In this document: positions 7,918 to 10,853 of the stretch, in pieces
Position numbering within the stretch: the first letter of the stretch is position 1
How the letters are laid out: each line of letters starts with the position of its first letter
From: Candidatus Peregrinibacteria bacterium
Lineage (GTDB): Bacteria > Patescibacteriota > Gracilibacteria > UM-FILTER-43-11
DNA length: 10,853 bases
Reading direction: 5' to 3'
NCBI GenBank assembly: GCA_030637565.1
Contig: DAOWGG010000076.1
Location: 1-10,853, forward strand
Notes under the pieces: generated by a model
Seen by the model: the letters and a program-made list of their open reading frames with translations, nothing else
The model's database searches: none
Told to the model about the DNA's origin: nothing
Position numbers and translations under genes: made by a program

Positions 7918-7996
7918 TAATTGGCATTATTGTGCCCCCCTCCTGAATCCGATTGCTCGGAATAATAAGAGGGAGAGGGGCATCAAATGCCAATTA
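7918..7996 (-). promoter_or_regulatory. long structured RNA hairpin between the two adhesin-like genes
   Basis: The outer stem is an 11-bp perfect inverted repeat (TAATTGGCATT at 7918-7928 with AATGCCAATTA at 7986-7996), starting 2 nt after the stop of the 797-residue gene. A small internal loop leads to a second 11-bp stem (7933-7943 with 7972-7982). An apical 5-bp stem (7948-7952 with 7957-7961) closes a loop that reads GCAA, a GNRA tetraloop, on the - strand. In the second stem one position is a G-U wobble in - strand RNA but a C-A mismatch in + strand RNA, so the structure favours the - transcript. No T-run follows on the - strand, so it is not a standard terminator. Likely roles are mRNA stability, partial attenuation or control of the downstream start. 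Confidence 0.75.
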
Positions 7997-7998
7997 GA

Positions 7999-10392
7999 TT
8001 AGTTTGTGTAATCTAGTTTTAAGTAACCAACATCAGAGAAGTCTGCCGTACCGGTATTGTCATAGAGTTTGATGGCTATTTCGACAATATCGCCGGCATT
8101 TAATACCGTTCCACCCGTACAACCTGTATTAATGGTTGCGGCTGCAATGATTCCTGTTGTCCAGGTATTTGCGCTGGTGTTTGTTACATCTGATGCGCAA
8201 AGGGTTGGATTTCCTGTGGTTTCATCAGTGGCGTTGTAAACGTATATTTCTACGTCGTTATCTGCCTCTGTTATGGTACCCGTTCTGTAGTTAAAGGTTA
8301 GATCTCCTGTTGCTACAAAATCGGCAGGAAGAGGGAATCGGAATCGGATATCGATATCTTGAGTTGTTCCTTGGTTTGACGCCCAATTGTAATAATGTTC
8401 ATCATTGGTGTCATCGTATAAGGCTTCCAAAGTTCCTCGGTTGTTAGTCCCATCCTGGAAAATAACGGCATCTGGATATTCAGGGTAGTAAACTAGGGTA
8501 TCTACATTGGCTGCATTTGAGCCAGTTGTTGATCCTAATTCTTGCAATGCTCCTTCAACCGTTGTAGCAGTGAAGTAAGTTCCAGCATCTTCGACGCCAA
8601 CTAAAGCAGCACCTTCTCCGTTTAGATTAGAGGCTAAGTCACCCCATTTTAAATCCAAGGTATCAAGTGAAGTTGCAATAGTTTGTCCATCGGTTAGTAC
8701 ATTATCTTCAGTGTAAGTTCGAACTCCGATGGCGGCATCTACATCATCCAATACATCTTGCACGTTGGCGCTGGCGGAATTATCGAATTCATCAAAGGTT
8801 CCAATTAAGAAGGCACCAGAATCAACGGCAGAAGTGGTTTCAGTTAATCCAGTGGTTCCTATGATAAAGTCTCCACCAGAAGTGGTGATGTTTCCAGAGG
8901 CATCAAAAGTCGTAAATCCAGAAGCTGCACCCGCTCCGGTAATGTCCCATACAGAAGAGTCGATTGTTACTGTGTCTCCGTTGTCACCGATGGTTACCAC
9001 TCCATTTGCATCAAAGGCTCCATTGGCTGTTGTGGTGCCGTCGACTTGTAATGTGTCGTCCGCACCAAAGGTTAAGGTTAATGCTCCTCCATCACCGTAG
9101 GTATCACTGGCATCTGCTCTTAAGAATTGAAGTGAATCCAAGGTGTCTAAAGTGTTCGCATCAGTACTTCCTGCAATCGAGCTCCATGTATCGGTAGTGG
9201 TACAAACATAAGTGATGTTGCTTGTTGTGTTGTAGAACATGTCACCCTCGGTACAGGTTAATGGGTTGGCTGCCCCTTGATGTAAGGCCATTCTTGTAGC
9301 TCCACTGAAATCGATTGTGCCTGTTGAGGTTAGCCCAGTGAATCCAGAGGCTACACCTGCTCCGGAAATATCCCAACTTGTCGTGTTGATGGCAACGGTG
9401 TTTAGTCCTCCACCAATGCTTACAGTACCTGTTGAGGTTCCGGTTCCTACATTTACTGCGAAGTTTGAATTATCATTCAAGTTGATCGCTGCACCACTTA
9501 GAGCGGTACCCGCGGTACCGGTTATTAGTCCATCGGCGGTGATGGCTCCAATGCCAGTCATATCACCTGTTGCGCTCACATCCCAATCGGATGAATTGAT
9601 CGCAATGGTTCCGGTATTGTCGCCTAAAGAAACGGTTCCTCCAGTGCTCAATCCGGTAAATCCAGAAGCTACACCTGCTCCGGAAATGTCCCATGTGGAC
9701 GAATCGACGATAACGGTGTCTCCATTGTCACCAAGGGTTACAATGCCGTTAGCATCTAATAATCCGTTGGCTGTAGTGGTTCCATCAACTTGTAATGTGT
9801 CGTCTGCACCAACGGTTAAAGTGAATATCCCTCCATCACCGTAGGTATCATTGGCATCTGCTCTTAAGAATTGAAGTGAATCCAAGGTATCTAAAGTGTT
9901 CGCATCAGTACTTCCTGTGATCATTCCCCAGGTGTCCGTTGCTGTACACATGTAAGTCTTGCCATCTGTTGTGTTGAAAAACAGATCACCCACCGTACAG
10001 GTAAGAGGATTAGAGGCTCCTTTTGGTACGGTTAAGCTTGTGGCGGATGAAAAGTCAATCACTCCTGTACCAGTGATTCCTCCCGCACTGATATTGTCAG
10101 TGCCAAAAGAGAAGTCACCTCCTGGAGCGGTTAGGGTTACGTCCCCAGTTCCATCATCGAATAAAATTGTTGCGTCGGTTCCGTCGTTACCAAGTTGCAA
10201 AGTGACGTCTTCGTCACCTCCATCATTGGCATTGATCGTGATACCCTCTGAGTTAATGTCATGACTCAGATCATCCTGGAAAAGGATTCGGGCTGATGCT
10301 TGTCCGGCGAAGCTCATCGTCATCATAAATGCTGCCATTAGGCTGCTTATGCGACGCATCCACTTTGCCTGTGTTGCGTTTTGTGTTTTCAT
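7999..10392 (-). CDS. large secreted modular repeat protein, tail-fibre/adhesin-like
   Basis: The 797-residue protein has a signal peptide (MKTQNATQAKWMRR, then a Met/Ala-rich hydrophobic stretch, cut near SFAGQASA, about 34); MRRIS at residue 12 is an alternative start. The mature N-terminus ARILFQDD resembles AKIVFDNE of the neighbouring protein. Repeats include the Cys-pair module (TCTVGDLFFNTT..YMCTATDTW near 110-155; TCTEGDMFYNTT..YVCTTTDTW near 360-405), each followed by TDANTLDTLDSLQFLRADA. There are also four WDISGAGVASGFTGL-type units and one module D near 505-555. Residues about 630-797 form a different, probably beta-sandwich domain (YYPEYPDAVIFQDGTNNRG ... GYLKLDYTN) with two Cys. 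Its last 40 residues match the end of the upstream cut-off gene. No wall anchor is visible. It is probably a surface fibre or adhesin; the function is not established. No SD precedes the ATG. Confidence 0.85.
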   Translation of the reverse strand: MKTQNATQAKWMRRISSLMAAFMMTMSFAGQASARILFQDDLSHDINSEGITINANDGGDEDVTLQLGNDGTDATILFDDGTGDVTLTAPGGDFSFGTDNISAGGITGTGVIDFSSATSLTVPKGASNPLTCTVGDLFFNTTDGKTYMCTATDTWGMITGSTDANTLDTLDSLQFLRADANDTYGDGGIFTLTVGADDTLQVDGTTTANGLLDANGIVTLGDNGDTVIVDSSTWDISGAGVASGFTGLSTGGTVSLGDNTGTIAINSSDWDVSATGDMTGIGAITADGLITGTAGTALSGAAINLNDNSNFAVNVGTGTSTGTVSIGGGLNTVAINTTSWDISGAGVASGFTGLTSTGTIDFSGATRMALHQGAANPLTCTEGDMFYNTTSNITYVCTTTDTWSSIAGSTDANTLDTLDSLQFLRADASDTYGDGGALTLTFGADDTLQVDGTTTANGAFDANGVVTIGDNGDTVTIDSSVWDITGAGAASGFTTFDASGNITTSGGDFIIGTTGLTETTSAVDSGAFLIGTFDEFDNSASANVQDVLDDVDAAIGVRTYTEDNVLTDGQTIATSLDTLDLKWGDLASNLNGEGAALVGVEDAGTYFTATTVEGALQELGSTTGSNAANVDTLVYYPEYPDAVIFQDGTNNRGTLEALYDDTNDEHYYNWASNQGTTQDIDIRFRFPLPADFVATGDLTFNYRTGTITEADNDVEIYVYNATDETTGNPTLCASDVTNTSANTWTTGIIAAATINTGCTGGTVLNAGDIVEIAIKLYDNTGTADFSDVGYLKLDYTN
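8885..8919 (-). repeat. 35-bp segment identical between the two adhesin-like genes, copy in the 797-residue gene
   Basis: Partner of 6919-6953, at the matching position just before module D. The two copies are in direct orientation, so recombination would fuse the two genes. Confidence 0.8.
9044..9173 (-). repeat. direct repeat copy 1 within the 797-residue gene
   Basis: This 130-bp stretch matches 9788-9917 at an offset of 744 bp with about nine differences, only two of them in the last 77 bp. It encodes the module ending TDANTLDTLDSLQFLRADA..TYGDGG. Identity at silent positions points to recent duplication or gene conversion. Confidence 0.85.
9788..9917 (-). repeat. direct repeat copy 2 within the 797-residue gene
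   Basis: Partner of 9044-9173, encoding the earlier copy of the same module in the protein. Recombination between the copies would delete or add 744 bp, exactly 248 codons, keeping the frame. Confidence 0.85.
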
Positions 10393-10401
10393 TTTATTAA
10401 G

Positions 10402-10470
10402 TTAGTTAAGTAATTTTGTGAGGACTGTTATCCTCAGGTTGCTCATTGTGAGCCATCCTTTTTCCGACAT
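10402..10470 (-). CDS. candidate 22-codon leader peptide upstream of the 797-residue gene
   Basis: ATG at 10470 opens a 22-residue frame (MSEKGWLTMS...TVLTKLLN) ending in TAA 10404-10402, nine nt before the SD-less adhesin-like ATG at 10392. It has the best ribosome site in the window, AAAGGAG with 8-nt spacing. Three hairpins overlap it: 10465-10478 around its start, 10441-10453 and 10419-10436 inside it. Translation of the leader would melt these and deliver ribosomes to the adhesin start. No amino-acid run typical of classical attenuator peptides is seen. A coupling or sensing leader is inference. Confidence 0.45.
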   Translation of the reverse strand: MSEKGWLTMSNLRITVLTKLLN

Positions 10471-10478
10471 GAAGGTCG

Positions 10479-10485
10479 CTCCTTT
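10479..10485 (-). promoter_or_regulatory. consensus Shine-Dalgarno site of the leader ORF
   Basis: On the - strand this reads AAAGGAG, 8 nt from the leader ATG at 10470. It is the only strong SD seen before any ORF here; rpsL, rpsG, the SLH gene and both large adhesin-like genes lack one. It directs ribosomes to the leader frame and is too far (about 86 nt) to serve the ATG at 10392 directly. Confidence 0.5.
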
Positions 10486-10697
10486 CTTTTCCGGGGAGAT
10501 CCGGGAGAATCACCTTGGCGAGTGATTCTGGTCTCCTGTCTCAATCTCGATGATTCGGGATTCAGACAGAAGGATGTTGGTTATTTCAGACTTTTGATCT
10601 TTAATCTCAGGTCTGGTTTTTTAGAGCTTAACGTGAGTATTGGGATTGATTAGGGGTTGTGTTGTATCCTTTGGTTACATAGGCGTGGGGGTTAAAT

Positions 10698-10739
10698 TAA
10701 GCTGCAAGCGATAAGCTATAAGAGGTAAGCTTTGGGCTA
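10698..10739. repeat. heptanucleotide repeat array, about six units of TAAGCTN
   Basis: Six consecutive 7-bp units can be read: TAAGCTG, CAAGCGA, TAAGCTA, TAAGAGG, TAAGCTT and TGGGCTA. Exact TAAGCT recurs every 14 bp at 10698, 10712 and 10726. The last unit includes the stop codon (10737-10739) of the - strand gene, so the array starts at or grew from the 3' end of that gene. AGCT cores make it locally palindromic. It resembles degenerate heptamer tandem repeats known from other bacteria (for example STRR repeats of cyanobacteria), but no family is assigned. Confidence 0.6.
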
Positions 10740-10853
10740 ACGGCCGATATAATTAAAAGTGAGGTCACTCACAAAAGCGGCTCCTAGGTTAGCGGAGCTC
10801 ATTTTGATTTTAATAGTGATCTCGGAGCCAGCGATAAAAATACCACTGCCTCC
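10737..10853 (-). CDS. C-terminal end of a third adhesin-like secreted protein (runs off window)
   Basis: Reading the - strand from the window edge gives 38 residues followed by TAG at 10739-10737. They begin GGSGIFIAGSEITIKIKMS and end VSDLTFNYIGR. They align with the end of the 797-residue protein: GGTVLNAGDIVEIAIKLYD against GGSGIFIAGSEITIKIKMS, and FSDVGYLKLDYTN against FVSDLTFNYIGR. The spacing and hydrophobic pattern of the last beta strands are the same. It is therefore the 3' end of a tandem paralogue sharing this C-terminal beta domain, in the same orientation. The frame is short, but the alignment at the correct terminal position makes chance unlikely. Confidence 0.75.
   Translation of the reverse strand, partial: GGSGIFIAGSEITIKIKMSSANLGAAFVSDLTFNYIGR

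Larger units (their letters stand above)
10393..10615 (-). promoter_or_regulatory. multi-hairpin leader region of the 797-residue gene
   Basis: This stretch, between the third gene and the 797-residue gene, holds a chain of inverted repeats. TGAGGA/TCCTCA (10419-10436) and GCTCA/TGAGC (10441-10453) come first, then CGAC/GTCG (10465-10478). AGAATCAC/GTGATTCT (10506-10529) is extendable by GGAGA/TCTCC to 10495-10536. CTGTCT-C-AATCTCGA pairs with the opposite arm at 10536-10569, and a weak CAGAC/GTCTG lies at 10587-10615. It matches no riboswitch class I recognise. The last 26 nt before the ATG are AU-rich and unstructured, suiting SD-independent initiation. No clear promoter was found. In the 10536-10569 stem a wobble pairs on the + strand but not on the - strand, so which strand is the functional RNA is not settled. 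Confidence 0.6.

Noticed and set aside
9317..9844. + strand ORFs opposite the adhesin-like genes (also 8729-9100, 4732-5199)
   Set aside because: Pro/Val/Ser-rich products that mirror the repeated - strand codons; antisense shadows of repeats.
3531..10392. An integrated prophage, suggested by tail-fibre-like modules
   Set aside because: No capsid, terminase, integrase or lysis genes; the proteins have Sec signal peptides and sit beside housekeeping genes.
10393..10615. A CRISPR array or a known riboswitch in the hairpin-rich leader
   Set aside because: The inverted repeats differ in sequence and spacing with no repeated unit, and no conserved riboswitch core was recognised.
1..10853. UGA recoded to glycine, as in Gracilibacteria/Absconditabacteria
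   Set aside because: All long frames are free of in-frame TGA, so the standard code is sufficient.

Overview
The window looks like a chromosomal piece of a bacterium with a moderately AT-rich genome and a cell-surface layer. It combines a reduced RNA polymerase/ribosomal str cluster, an S-layer-homology (SLH) protein and very long, repetitive secreted proteins built from phage-tail-fibre-like modules. This mix is reminiscent of Candidate Phyla Radiation bacteria, perhaps Peregrinibacteria; that placement is inference from gene style, not a search result. Four of the six complete or partial main genes end in TAA in long TGA-free frames, and nothing suggests UGA recoding, so the standard bacterial code fits. 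Most starts lack a Shine-Dalgarno (SD) sequence.

Left third, + strand: the 3' part of rpoC (1-1338), rpsL (1405-1821) and rpsG (1885-2349) form a short transcription/translation cluster closed by a strong intrinsic terminator (2369-2398). fusA and tuf, the usual next genes of the str operon, do not follow. A separate + strand gene (2470-3504) encodes an exported protein with three SLH repeats and a helical tail.

Right two thirds, - strand: three tandem secreted repeat proteins read towards the SLH gene. They are the C-terminal end of one gene (10737-10853, running off the window), a 797-residue protein (7999-10392) and a 1449-residue protein (3531-7880). They share modules at protein and DNA level. 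The 1449-residue protein ends in a C1q/TNF-like jelly-roll domain. The 797-residue protein and the cut-off protein share a different C-terminal beta domain. The SLH gene and the 1449-residue gene converge with only 26 bp between them.

The most unusual part is the non-coding and leader sequence of the adhesin-like array. A 344-bp gap upstream of the 797-residue gene carries a heptanucleotide repeat array and a chain of hairpins. It also holds a 22-codon leader ORF with a consensus SD that stops 9 nt before the SD-less adhesin start. The 118-bp gap before the 1449-residue gene carries a long two-part stem with a GNRA-type loop on the transcribed strand. That gap also has an 8-codon SD-led mini-ORF overlapping the adhesin start by ATGA. 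I infer a shared scheme of translational coupling and RNA structure controlling large surface proteins.
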